Origin: an uncultured Clostridia bacterium
GTDB lineage: Bacteria > Bacillota > Clostridia > Christensenellales > Aristaeellaceae
Length of the DNA: 64,000 nucleotides
Assembly (NCBI GenBank): GCA_934636105.1
Contig: CAKTZR010000006.1
Coordinates: 1-64,000, forward strand
Reading direction: 5' to 3'
Numbering within the stretch: the first letter of the stretch is position 1; the number at the start of each line of letters is the position of its first letter. The notes beneath the pieces are model-generated. The model made no database searches. It was not told the origin of the DNA and saw nothing but the letters and a program-made list of their open reading frames with translations. This document shows positions 51,829-60,151 of the stretch, one piece after another. Both the position numbers and the translations under genes were made by a program.

Positions 51829-51831
51829 AAC

Positions 51832-51873
51832 AAAGGCGGCAGGGGAACGAAGGGGTTCGGCCTGCCGCCTTTT
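51832..51873 (+). terminator. Terminator of sbcDC
   Basis: AAAGGCGGCAGG pairs with CCTGCCGCCTTTT. Confidence 0.8.
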
Positions 51874-51924
51874 GCGTATATCCATATCAAACAAAAAACG
51901 CTTTGGCGAAAAACCAAAGCGCTT

Positions 51925-52000
51925 TGGTGCACCTTCAGGGGCTCGAACCCTGGGCACCCTGATTAAGAGTCAGGTGCTCTACCAACTGAGCTAAAGGTGC
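51925..52000 (-). tRNA. tRNA-Lys (CTT), copy 1
   Basis: Minus strand GCACCTT acceptor, TTTAGCTCAGTTGGTAGAGC D-arm, anticodon loop CTCTTAA (CTT), GGTTCGAGCCC T-arm, 3' ACCA. Identical to the next copy. Confidence 0.95.
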
Positions 52001-52033
52001 ATGACAATCCGAACAAGCCGGATTGTATTTGTT

Positions 52034-52109
52034 TGGTGCACCTTCAGGGGCTCGAACCCTGGGCACCCTGATTAAGAGTCAGGTGCTCTACCAACTGAGC
52101 TAAAGGTGC
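52034..52109 (-). tRNA. tRNA-Lys (CTT), copy 2
   Basis: Same 76 bases as copy 1, with 33 bases between the two genes. Anticodon CTT, CCA encoded. A tandem duplication. Confidence 0.95.
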
Positions 52110-52263
52110 GATTGCAACAATCACTTGGTGCGAGAAAAATTATAGCACGGCTTTTCGAAAAATGCAACCCTTTTTTTACAGAAAAATGCACTTTTACGCG
52201 CATTTTGAGCGAAAAAAAGCGAATCCCGCGTTGAAACGGGATTCGCTCGATGGAAAAAGGGGA

Positions 52264-54363
52264 TTACTTGGACTGCGCCGCGGCGGTCGCGCCGGCCAGA
52301 CGGCCGGAGGTCAACGCCCAGCCGGCAGCCGCGCCGCCGTAGGTCACATAGGCCTTGCCGGATTCCAGCAGCACGCCGATGCTGTCGTTGCCGACGGCGA
52401 ACAGGTTGGTCACCGCCGTGCCGTCCTGACGAAGCACGTTCATGTTGGCGTCGATGTCCAGGCCGCCGCAGGTGGAATACACATAGCTCGCGCCCTTGAC
52501 CGCGTAAACCGGGCCGTCGGCCGCTTCAACGGAAGCGGTGAGGTTCGGCATATTCAGCTGTTCGGCCAGCGCCTCAAGGGAGTCTGCCTTGAACACGTCG
52601 CCGTAGGTTTCGCCCACGGAGAGGATGGTGTCAAGGTCTTCCACCGGAACGCCGGCTTCCGCGCTGCCGCCCTGCGCCATGAACATCGGAGCGTTGAACG
52701 CTTCCAGACCGGAGACCTTGATCGCGTCCATCTGCTCCTGCGTATAGATCACGTAGTAGGTCGGGCCGGCCTGCCACACGTCAAAGGCGATGAACATGCC
52801 GATCTTGTCATTGACGGAGGTGCCGTCCGCAGAGACGATGGGCTTGGTGGTATCCAGCACCAGGCTGGTCAGCACAGCCTTCTGATCCGCGGTCAGGTCG
52901 TCGTTGCGGATGATGTTGTAAACCTGCGCGATGTGGGAAACCGGGGCGACGTCCGGGTTATAGAGCGCCGCGTCAACGGCCTTCTGCGCCATCTGGATGC
53001 CCGCGCCGTCGCACTGGGTCATCGCTTCGGTGCGCCACACGCCGCCGATGTATTCCTCGCACATTTCATCGTTGCCGATGAAGCCACCGGTCGCCAGAAT
53101 CACGTTTTTGCCGTAGATTTCGTAGGTTGTGCCGTCGTAACGGGTTGCTTTCACGCCCGTGACATTGCCGTTTTCATCGGTCAGCAGATCGGTGGCGGTC
53201 AGTTCGAGCATGTAGTCGTTCTTCTCGTTCATGGCCTTGGCCTGCTCGAGCGCCGCAACATAAGCGTCGTCCTTGGTCGCGCCGTCCTTGCCGGCATAGC
53301 TCGTCCACACCTGCCAGCCGTGCGCGTCGAAGAACGCGTTCATGCTGTCGCCGAACTGGAACGGATAGTTCTGTTCCATCCAATCCAGCGTCTTGCCGGA
53401 TTCGGAGACGAACAGGCGGATCATGTCTTCCTTCGCGTCGCCGTCGGTGTAGGCCATCCAATCCTGCACCAGTTCTTCTTCAGGCACAAGATCCACACCG
53501 TCGGTCATGCGGGAGGCCGGGTTGATGGCCATCGGGCCGGACGTGTTGGTGCTGTTGCCGCCGACCTTGGCCGCGGAATCGAAGCCGAAGACGGTCGCGC
53601 CGTTTTCGGCCGCGCTGACATAAGAGGTCATGCCGGAACCGCCCAGACCCACAACAATGACGTCATAGCCGTCCAGCGTGATGGTTTCGGTGGATTTTTC
53701 CACCGGGGTATACCAGGCGGAAACGTCGCCGCCCGCCTGCTCGATGGCCATGGCCACGCAGGTCTTCACGGCGTTGGAGGATACGGTCGCGCCAGTGATC
53801 GCGTCCGTGTTCAGGCTCTGGGACGCAATCAGGCGGTCGTAGAGGTTATTCTCCACGGTGGCAAAGATCGCGTCGGTGCTGCCGTTGTTCACGGTCTTGA
53901 TGCCGGTCAGATTGCCGCCTTCGAAGGTCACGTCCAGCGTCATCTGGTCGGTCACGGAGAAGGACGGGGTGGTGACGGTGTAGGTGCCGTCCGCCACGGT
54001 CGCAGCGGAAGCGCCGGTCAGGCTGCTCTGGGCGGACTTGGCCGCGTTCTTCACCGCAGTGGAGGACACGGTCGCGCCGGAAACGGTATCCATCGCGTCA
54101 AAATCCGCGTCTGCGATGCTCGTGCCGACATAGGCCGCGAGCGCGCCTGCGTTCAGCGCCTTGATCGCTTCGCCGCCGACGGCTTCGGTCTCGTTTGCGC
54201 CTTCCGCGCTGATGGCGGTAATCACGCCGCTTTCGTCGGTTTCGATGGTGACGGTCACATCGCCGCCGAAGCCCGCGACGCTGGCCGCGTCGGTCTCGGC
54301 CAGCGCGCTGCCGGACAGCGCCAGAGACAGGCACGCCAGCAGGGCAAGGGATTTCTTCATCAT
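52264..54363 (-). CDS. Secreted flavoprotein reductase with two FMN-binding domains (fumarate reductase/urocanate reductase-like)
   Basis: 699 residues. Signal peptide MMKKSLALLACLSLALSGSALA. Two FMN-binding domains have attachment motifs DTVSGATVSS and DAITGATVSS, where ApbE would attach FMN to Thr. The FAD domain begins at YDVIVVGLGGSGMTSYVSA, with GGNSTNTSG, FAD-contact ILATGGF, and the C-terminal YSTCGGLDID and FAVGNDSIGVLLESGKAY. This is the layout of extracellular flavin-based reductases that use small organic electron acceptors. Acceptor unknown. A divergent LysR gene probably controls it. Promoter TTGCAT/TAGAAT, 17 bp, on the minus strand near 54,410-54,438. GAGGAGG precedes the start. 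Confidence 0.9.
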   Translation of the reverse strand: MMKKSLALLACLSLALSGSALAETDAASVAGFGGDVTVTIETDESGVITAISAEGANETEAVGGEAIKALNAGALAAYVGTSIADADFDAMDTVSGATVSSTAVKNAAKSAQSSLTGASAATVADGTYTVTTPSFSVTDQMTLDVTFEGGNLTGIKTVNNGSTDAIFATVENNLYDRLIASQSLNTDAITGATVSSNAVKTCVAMAIEQAGGDVSAWYTPVEKSTETITLDGYDVIVVGLGGSGMTSYVSAAENGATVFGFDSAAKVGGNSTNTSGPMAINPASRMTDGVDLVPEEELVQDWMAYTDGDAKEDMIRLFVSESGKTLDWMEQNYPFQFGDSMNAFFDAHGWQVWTSYAGKDGATKDDAYVAALEQAKAMNEKNDYMLELTATDLLTDENGNVTGVKATRYDGTTYEIYGKNVILATGGFIGNDEMCEEYIGGVWRTEAMTQCDGAGIQMAQKAVDAALYNPDVAPVSHIAQVYNIIRNDDLTADQKAVLTSLVLDTTKPIVSADGTSVNDKIGMFIAFDVWQAGPTYYVIYTQEQMDAIKVSGLEAFNAPMFMAQGGSAEAGVPVEDLDTILSVGETYGDVFKADSLEALAEQLNMPNLTASVEAADGPVYAVKGASYVYSTCGGLDIDANMNVLRQDGTAVTNLFAVGNDSIGVLLESGKAYVTYGGAAAGWALTSGRLAGATAAAQSK

Positions 54364-54456
54364 GATGTTATTCCTCCTCATAAATCCAAAGAAAAAAGAG
54401 TCGTTTATATTCTAACAAGACCGCCCCTGCGATGCAAGAACCTGTTGTTTCCGGGG

Positions 54457-54485
54457 TTGAAACCTGCGGTTTCTTCTGCTATACT
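54457..54485 (+). promoter_or_regulatory. Promoter of the LysR gene
   Basis: TTGAAA (54457-54462), 17-bp spacer, TATACT (54480-54485). It lies back to back with the promoter of the flavoprotein gene, in a gap of 143 bases. Confidence 0.7.
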
Positions 54486-54506
54486 GTCGGCATGGAGGAA
54501 TGCCCG

Positions 54507-55397
54507 ATGGATATAAGAAGCATGCGGTATATTCTGGAAGTGATCAAAACCGGAAGTTTCACAAAAGCCGCGCATAACCTGTATATTTCCCCACAGGCGC
54601 TGGGCAAGACCGTACGCGCCGTAGAGGAGGAATTAGACACGGAATTGTTTATCCGCGATACGCACAGCCTGCAGACGACGGCATTTGGCCGCGCATTCGG
54701 GCGGGAAGCGGAGGCTTGCGTCGCGGCATACGAGCAGGCGTGCATGCGCATCCGCGCGCTGGCGCGGCAGGCGGCGGGCAGCATCAACATCGCCTGCGCT
54801 TACGGCATTCCCAGCGCGCTGGGCTATGAAAACCCGTCGGTGCTTCGGCAGATTTTGAAGCAGAGGACAGGGCTTGAACTGGATATCGCCTTTGACGAAC
54901 TGCCGGATCTGCTGGCAGAGCGCGAATTGAGAGAGGAAACCTGCGATATCGGGCTGCTGATGGGTGCGCCGGAACATGCGGAGGATTATGAAACCGTGCT
55001 GCTGCGCATGCATCATCTGGTGGCGGTGCTGCGGGAGGGACATCCGCTGGCAGGACGCGCGTCGATTTCCATGCGCGAGCTGGCGGATTGGCCCGTCGCC
55101 AGCCGAAATCAATACTATCGTTCGTATCATGTATTGGAAACCTGTGCCAGACGACAGCAGGTGACGCTGCATTATGCGCTCTGCTCGCCGGATGAAGCCC
55201 TCTGGCGGCAGAAGGTGCAGCAGGGCGCGGTGGGCATTGGCGTTTCCTTCCGCGAGGGGAGCGCGAGGCAGGCGGGCTTTGTGCTGATTCCGTTTGAGGA
55301 GAAGGATATGGTCTATCCGATCTATTTGGCGCGCAAAAAGGATCACGTGATGGATGAAAATCTGCACGCGCTGTGGGAAACGATTGCAGCCGGATAA
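54507..55397 (+). CDS. LysR-family transcriptional regulator
   Basis: 296 residues. Helix-turn-helix at residues 1-60 (MRYILEVIKTGSFTKAAHNLYISPQALGKTV in two parts, EEELDTELFIRD). The C-terminal effector domain has two alpha/beta lobes. ATG 54507 follows GGAGG by eight bases. Longer starts lack such a site. Divergent from the FMN/FAD reductase gene, so it most likely activates that gene in response to the electron acceptor or a related metabolite. Confidence 0.93.
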   Translation: MDIRSMRYILEVIKTGSFTKAAHNLYISPQALGKTVRAVEEELDTELFIRDTHSLQTTAFGRAFGREAEACVAAYEQACMRIRALARQAAGSINIACAYGIPSALGYENPSVLRQILKQRTGLELDIAFDELPDLLAERELREETCDIGLLMGAPEHAEDYETVLLRMHHLVAVLREGHPLAGRASISMRELADWPVASRNQYYRSYHVLETCARRQQVTLHYALCSPDEALWRQKVQQGAVGIGVSFREGSARQAGFVLIPFEEKDMVYPIYLARKKDHVMDENLHALWETIAAG

Positions 55398-55448
55398 AGT
55401 TTGTAAAAACGCAAGCGTCTGCGTGCGTGGCCGCTTTGCTATAAAAAA

Positions 55449-55474
55449 TTCCCCGTGCCGGATGACACGGGGAA
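55449..55474. terminator. Terminator between LysR and TPR genes
   Basis: TTCCCCGTG pairs with CACGGGGAA, with an AT-rich run on the side of the minus-strand gene. It lies between two convergent genes. Confidence 0.65.
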
Positions 55475-55491
55475 AAGCTCTCTGGTTTGTA

Positions 55492-56319
55492 TCAGTTTTC
55501 CGTCTTGGCCGGCAGCTCGGCGAGCATGCGGGCGGCCTCCTGACCCGGATAGAGATCGGGCGCGAGTTTGACAATCTGCTGGAGAATATTTTCGGCTTCG
55601 CGGCGGTTCTGCTCGGCCAGATAGGCGCGGGCGATCCACAGGGACGTGGTGATGCGGTGGAGCTGCTGGGTGTTGTTTTGCTGCACCTGCGTCTTGAGCG
55701 CCTGAATATCGCATTTGCCGGTGGAGAGGAAATTCATGCACTGGTCGTTCAGCGCGCAGGAGAACGCCATGCGCTGCTTGGGCTTCTTCGTCTGCTGAAT
55801 TTCCTCAAGTTCCTTTTTATAGGTGTGCAGCTGGTCGAGATACTTCTTCGCCGCGTCGATGTCGCCCATCTGCTCCGCGCAGTAGCACAGGTTGCTGGTG
55901 ACGGCAAAGCGGTTCATCAGTGTCTGCTCGTGCTTTTTGCATTCTTTGATGGGGGTGGAGGTCAGCAGCTTCATGGCCTCGTCAAAACGGCCCTGCGCCG
56001 CATAGGCGTTGGACAGGTGCATGCGGATCATGATATACAGCTGGGGATTCTTGGGATTCTGCCGGAGGTGCGGCTCATATTCCTTGAGGAAGCCCTCCAC
56101 ATCCAGCTGATTGTACAGCCGATTAAGCTGGCGGTTGTGCGCGTTTGCGGCGTTGATATACTGCGCGGCGGCGATGAACAGCACGCCGACGATCAGCATC
56201 AGCACCAGCGCAATCGGGCTGGCCGTCGGCTTGAGCAGGTACAGCGTCACCATCAGGGCGACATACACGACTTCAAAAATCACTAGCTGTTTTTTGAATT
56301 TGGGAAAAAGCGTCAGCAT
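55492..56319 (-). CDS. Membrane-anchored TPR-like protein
   Basis: 275 residues. Two membrane segments near the N-terminus (LVIFEVVYVALMVTLYLL and SPIALVLMLIVGVLFIAAA) are followed by a helical cytoplasmic part with tetratricopeptide-like pairs (LYIMIRMHLSNAYAAQGRFDEAMKLL in two parts; LWIARAYLAEQNRREAENILQQIVKLAPD in two parts). Probably a scaffold. No enzymatic motif. ATG 56319 has AAGGAG upstream. Promoter on the minus strand is TTGCTT/TATACT (17 bp), near 56,360-56,388. Confidence 0.75.
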   Translation of the reverse strand: MLTLFPKFKKQLVIFEVVYVALMVTLYLLKPTASPIALVLMLIVGVLFIAAAQYINAANAHNRQLNRLYNQLDVEGFLKEYEPHLRQNPKNPQLYIMIRMHLSNAYAAQGRFDEAMKLLTSTPIKECKKHEQTLMNRFAVTSNLCYCAEQMGDIDAAKKYLDQLHTYKKELEEIQQTKKPKQRMAFSCALNDQCMNFLSTGKCDIQALKTQVQQNNTQQLHRITTSLWIARAYLAEQNRREAENILQQIVKLAPDLYPGQEAARMLAELPAKTEN

Positions 56320-56540
56320 GGGAAACAACTCCTTATTGCATCGTCAGAATGATGTATATAGTATATCTGCCTGCGGCGGGAAAAGCAATTCTTTTTCCGT
56401 TTATTTTGCGATTGCGGCGCGCCGAAGCGAAAAAAAGAAAAAAATTTCAAAAAGAACTGGTCAAACTGCTTGAATTATGCTAGAATACTAGTAGACAGGT
56501 TCAAACCATAAACCATCAATCGATCCTTTGAAAGGGGAAA

Positions 56541-57632
56541 ATGACCATGAAAATGACGTTTCGCTGGTATGGCAGCGACAGCGACAAGATCACCCTCAAG
56601 CAGATCAAGCAGATTCCCGGCTGTTCCGGCCTGATGGGCGTGCTGGATTACAAGGCCGCAGGCGAGGTCTGGGAAGAAGACGAAATCAAGAAATACATCG
56701 ACGAAGTGCACGCCGCCGGGCTGGAGTGCGAGGTCATTGAGAGCGTCAACGTGCATGAGGATATCAAGCTCGGCCTGCCGACGCGCGACCAGTATATTGA
56801 AAACTACTGCAAATCCATCCGCAATCTGGCGAAGTATGGCGTGAAGGTCATCGTTTATAACTTCATGCCGGTGCTCGACTGGCTGCGCACGGATTTGGCA
56901 CGCGTCATCCCGGAGGACGGCTCCAACAGCCTGTATTATGATGAAGCCGAGCTGGGGGCGATGACCCCGATGGAGATCGTCCGCCGCACGGCCGAAAATT
57001 CCAACGGCTTCACCCTGCCAGGCTGGGAGCCTGCGCGTCTGGCCGAGCTGGAGCACGTGCTGGAGCTGTACAAGAATGTGGACGAGGACAAGCTGTTTGA
57101 AAACTTCAAATACTTCCTCGACGGCATCATCCCGACCTGCGAGGAGGTCGGTGTGAAGATGGCCTGCCATCCGGACGATCCGGGCTGGCCGATTTTCGGT
57201 CTGCCGCGCATCACCCACGATCAGGCGGGTTTTGACCGCATGGTGAAGCTGCACGACAGCCCCTGCAACACGCTGTGTCTGTGCACCGGTTCGCTGGGCA
57301 GCAACGTGAAGAACGATATCCCGGCGATGATCCGCCATTTCGGCGAGATGGATCGCATCGGCTGCCTGCATGTGCGCAACATCAAGCATTTGGGCAGCGA
57401 CCGCCGCTTCCGCGAGAGCAGCCATCTGTCCTCCGACGGCGATCTGGATATGTATGAAATCATGAAAGCCGCGTATGAAACCTGCCCGGATACGTACATC
57501 CGCCCGGATCATGGCCGCATGATTTGGGACGAGGTCGGCCGTCCCGGCTATGGTCTGTATGACCGCGCGCTGGGCATTGCCTATCTGAACGGACTTTGGG
57601 AAGCCATCGACAAGAATGCGAAAAGGGGATAA
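56541..57632 (+). CDS. uxuA: Mannonate dehydratase
   Basis: 363 residues, full length. RWYGSDSDKITLKQIKQIPG is the family opening, NFMPVLDWLRTDL a core block, KMACHPDDPGWPIFGLPRI the metal site with Cys and His, and YIRPDHGRMIWDE the C-terminal His motif. It dehydrates D-mannonate to 2-keto-3-deoxygluconate. ATG 56541 is close to AAAGGGG. ATG 56547 is also possible. The fructuronate reductase gene follows after five bases. Confidence 0.96.
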   Translation: MTMKMTFRWYGSDSDKITLKQIKQIPGCSGLMGVLDYKAAGEVWEEDEIKKYIDEVHAAGLECEVIESVNVHEDIKLGLPTRDQYIENYCKSIRNLAKYGVKVIVYNFMPVLDWLRTDLARVIPEDGSNSLYYDEAELGAMTPMEIVRRTAENSNGFTLPGWEPARLAELEHVLELYKNVDEDKLFENFKYFLDGIIPTCEEVGVKMACHPDDPGWPIFGLPRITHDQAGFDRMVKLHDSPCNTLCLCTGSLGSNVKNDIPAMIRHFGEMDRIGCLHVRNIKHLGSDRRFRESSHLSSDGDLDMYEIMKAAYETCPDTYIRPDHGRMIWDEVGRPGYGLYDRALGIAYLNGLWEAIDKNAKRG

Positions 57633-57637
57633 GCACC

Positions 57638-59248
57638 ATGAAACTGACGCTTGAAGGAATCAAGGATCGCGCTGCGTGGCAGAGCGTGGGCGTTAAACTG
57701 CCGGATTATGATCTGAAAGCGATTTCCGAAAAGGCGAAGGCGCATCCGGTTTGGGCGCACTTCGGCGCGGGCAACATCTTCCGCATCTTCGTGGGCGGGC
57801 TGGCCGACGCGCTGCTGACCAAGGGCGCGATGGATCGCGGCATCACCTGCGTGGAAACCTTTGATTTCGACGTGGTGGATAAGATTTATACGCCGTATGA
57901 CAACCTCGTGCTGGCCGTCACGCTGAATGCGGATGCGACGACCGATAAGCGCGTGCTGGGCTCGCTCAGCGAAGCGATCAAGGCGCAGTCGAATGTGCCG
58001 GAGAGCTGGAGCCGCCTCAAGGCCGTGTTCGCCGACCCGAGCCTGCAGATGATTTCGTTCACGATCACCGAGAAGGGTTATGCGCTCAAAAATGCGTCCG
58101 GCGATTTCTTCCCGTTCGTGCAGGCGGATATCGACAATGGCCCGGAGAAAGCCACCGGCGCGATGGCGATCGTCTGCGCCATGCTGCTGCATCGCTTTGA
58201 AAACGGCAAAGCGCCGCTGGCCGTCGTTTCGATGGATAATTGCAGCCACAACGGCGAAAAGCTGCGCGGCGCGGTGCTGACGATGGCGGACGAATGGCTG
58301 AAGAAGGGCTTTGTGCCGCAGGCGTTTGTGGATTATATTTCCGACGAGGCGCAGGTTGCCTTCCCGTGGACGATGATCGACAAGATCACGCCGCGCCCGG
58401 CCGATTCCGTCTGCAAGGAGCTGGAGAAGCTCGGCTGCGAGGATATCGCCCCGGTCATCACCTCCAAGCGGACGTATATTGCGCCGTTTGTCAATGCAGA
58501 GCGCCCGCAGTATCTCGTGGTGGAGGATCGTTTCCCGAACGGCCGTCCGCCGCTGGAGCAGGCCGGCGTGTATATGACCGACCGCGAGACTGTCAACAAG
58601 ACTGAACGCATGAAGGTCACGACCTGTCTGAATCCGCTGCATACCGCGCTGGCGGTGTATGGCTGCATGCTCGGCTATACGCTCATCTGCGACGAGATGA
58701 AGGATGAGACGCTGGTCAAGCTGGTCAAGCGGCTGGGCTATGTCGAGGGGCTTCCGGTCGTCGTCGATCCGGGCATTCTCAGCCCGAAGGCGTTCATTGA
58801 CGAGGTGGTGGAGCAGCGCCTGCCCAATCCCTTCATGCCGGACAGCCCGCAGCGCATCGCCACGGATACCTCCCAGAAGGTGGGCATCCGCTTCGGCGAG
58901 ACGATCAAGAGCTATGTGGAGCAGGGTAAAGACCTGCACGAGCTGACCGCGCTTTCGCTGGCGATTGCGGGCTGGCTGCGCTATCTGCTCGGCGTGGGCG
59001 ACGACGGCCAGGCCATCGAGCTTTCCGTCGACCCGATGAAGGACGAATTGCAGGCGCAGCTGGCGGGTATCGAGGTCGGCAAGCCGGAAACCTACAAGGG
59101 ACAGCTTCGCGCGATTCTCGCCAACGCGAATATCTTCGGCAGCGACCTCTGCGCCATCGGCCTGGCTGACCGCATCGAGGAGATGTTTGTCTCCGAGCTG
59201 GCGGGCGAAGGCGCGGTGCGCAAAACGCTTGAAGCCTATCTGGGGTAA
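57638..59248 (+). CDS. uxuB: Fructuronate reductase (mannitol dehydrogenase family)
   Basis: 536 residues. The N-terminal NAD domain contains WAHFGAGNIFRIFVGGLAD, the catalytic region has the conserved Lys and Asn/His in SKRTYIAPFVNAERPQYLVVED and MKVTTCLNPLHTALAVYG. It reduces D-fructuronate to D-mannonate, the step before UxuA. ATG 57638 has AAAAGGGGA upstream. Operon order uxuA-uxuB-gntR with gaps of five bases supports the substrate. Confidence 0.9.
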   Translation: MKLTLEGIKDRAAWQSVGVKLPDYDLKAISEKAKAHPVWAHFGAGNIFRIFVGGLADALLTKGAMDRGITCVETFDFDVVDKIYTPYDNLVLAVTLNADATTDKRVLGSLSEAIKAQSNVPESWSRLKAVFADPSLQMISFTITEKGYALKNASGDFFPFVQADIDNGPEKATGAMAIVCAMLLHRFENGKAPLAVVSMDNCSHNGEKLRGAVLTMADEWLKKGFVPQAFVDYISDEAQVAFPWTMIDKITPRPADSVCKELEKLGCEDIAPVITSKRTYIAPFVNAERPQYLVVEDRFPNGRPPLEQAGVYMTDRETVNKTERMKVTTCLNPLHTALAVYGCMLGYTLICDEMKDETLVKLVKRLGYVEGLPVVVDPGILSPKAFIDEVVEQRLPNPFMPDSPQRIATDTSQKVGIRFGETIKSYVEQGKDLHELTALSLAIAGWLRYLLGVGDDGQAIELSVDPMKDELQAQLAGIEVGKPETYKGQLRAILANANIFGSDLCAIGLADRIEEMFVSELAGEGAVRKTLEAYLG

Positions 59249-59253
59249 GCGGC

Positions 59254-59937
59254 GTGAAGGTTGAAGAAAGGCATTATGCTGAAACCGCCCGCGAATATGC
59301 GCGGCGCATGCTCAAGGCGAACATCATCTCCATGGAGCTGAAACCGGGCGCGATGGTCAGCGAAAACGAGCTGGCCGCGCAGCTGGGGCTCAGCCGAACG
59401 CCTGTCCGCGAAGCGCTGATGGATATGGCGCAATACGGCGTGGTGGATGTGATGCCGCAGCGGGGAAGCCGCATCAGCCTGATTGATTACAATCTGGTGG
59501 AGGAGGCGCGGTTCGCGCGGCAGGTGCTCGAAACGGCCATCATGCCCATCGTCTGCGAAAACGCTTCGTCCGCGCAGATTGCCCAGCTTCGGCAGAATCT
59601 CCGCTTTCAGCAGCTCTCGCAGGAGCCGGAGATGGGGGATTCCTTCAATTTTATGGAGCTGGATAACGACTTCCACCGCCTGCTGTTCCACATCGCGCAG
59701 AAGGATAACACCATGCGCATGCTGGAAGGCATGACGATCCACTTCGACCGCGTTCGCGCGCTGGCGCTGACGGTCGTGAAGGATCAGAAAGTCATCAGCG
59801 ACCATATGCAGATTTGCGATGCGATTGAGCGCAAAGACGTTGCCGCCGCGCAGGAGATCGTGGCCAAGCACCTCACACGCGTGAAGGTGGATGAAGCGAC
59901 GATCCGGCAGGCGTGCCCGGAATACATCAAAAAATAA
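59254..59937 (+). CDS. GntR-family regulator, FCD type
   Basis: 227 residues. Winged helix at 10-75 (LKPGAMVSENELAAQLGLSRTPVREALMDMAQYGVVDVMPQRG in two parts) and a C-terminal FCD helical domain with metal-binding Asp/His residues in ELDNDFHRLLF and SDHMQICDAI. Such regulators answer to sugar acids. It probably represses uxuAB in the absence of hexuronates. Start GTG 59254, five bases after uxuB. Confidence 0.92.
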   Translation: MKVEERHYAETAREYARRMLKANIISMELKPGAMVSENELAAQLGLSRTPVREALMDMAQYGVVDVMPQRGSRISLIDYNLVEEARFARQVLETAIMPIVCENASSAQIAQLRQNLRFQQLSQEPEMGDSFNFMELDNDFHRLLFHIAQKDNTMRMLEGMTIHFDRVRALALTVVKDQKVISDHMQICDAIERKDVAAAQEIVAKHLTRVKVDEATIRQACPEYIKK

Positions 59938-59956
59938 TCATGCACCCGCGCGGGAC

Positions 59957-59985
59957 TTGCAAGTGTTCCGCGCGGGTGTTATAAT
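59957..59985 (+). promoter_or_regulatory. Promoter of the serine-hydrolase gene
   Basis: TTGCAA (59957-59962), 17-bp spacer, TATAAT (59980-59985). The spacer is inside an inverted repeat (CACCCGCGCGGGA / TCCGCGCGGGTG) that may also end the gntR transcript. Confidence 0.55.
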
Positions 59986-60112
59986 ACTCCTTCAGTCAGC
60001 TTCGCTGACAGCTCCCTCAAAGAGGGAGCCGTTATGTATATGTCGCGATAACGAAAGGGTAAAGCCTCCCTCCTTGAGGGAGGTGGCACAACGAAGTTGT
60101 GACGGAAGGAGT
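59986..60112. repeat. Palindromic extragenic repeat (MITE/REP-like)
   Basis: The left half (CTCCTTCAGTCAGC.TCGCTGAC, GCTCCCTCAAAGAGGGAGCC) and right half (GCCTCCCTCCTTGAGGGAGG, CACAACGAAGTTGTGACGGAAGGAG) are imperfect mirror images, each with nested hairpins. Such elements are common and scattered in gut Clostridia. Here it forms almost the whole untranslated leader of the serine-hydrolase gene. Confidence 0.75.
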
Positions 60113-60151
60113 CGGCTGGCGCAGTTTTGCGGAAGTAAAAGGAGCTTTAAA

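Noticed and set aside
52162..54516. 784-codon plus-strand frame over the flavoprotein gene
   Set aside because: The minus strand encodes a full secreted FMN/FAD reductase with all motifs. The plus frame is a His/Gly/Arg-rich shadow and runs through the gene ends.
56353..56367. TGTATATAGTATATC as a second GntR operator near uxuA
   Set aside because: It differs by one base from 61387-61401, but it is better explained as the -10 region (TATACT) of the minus-strand TPR gene and lies about 175 bases from uxuA.
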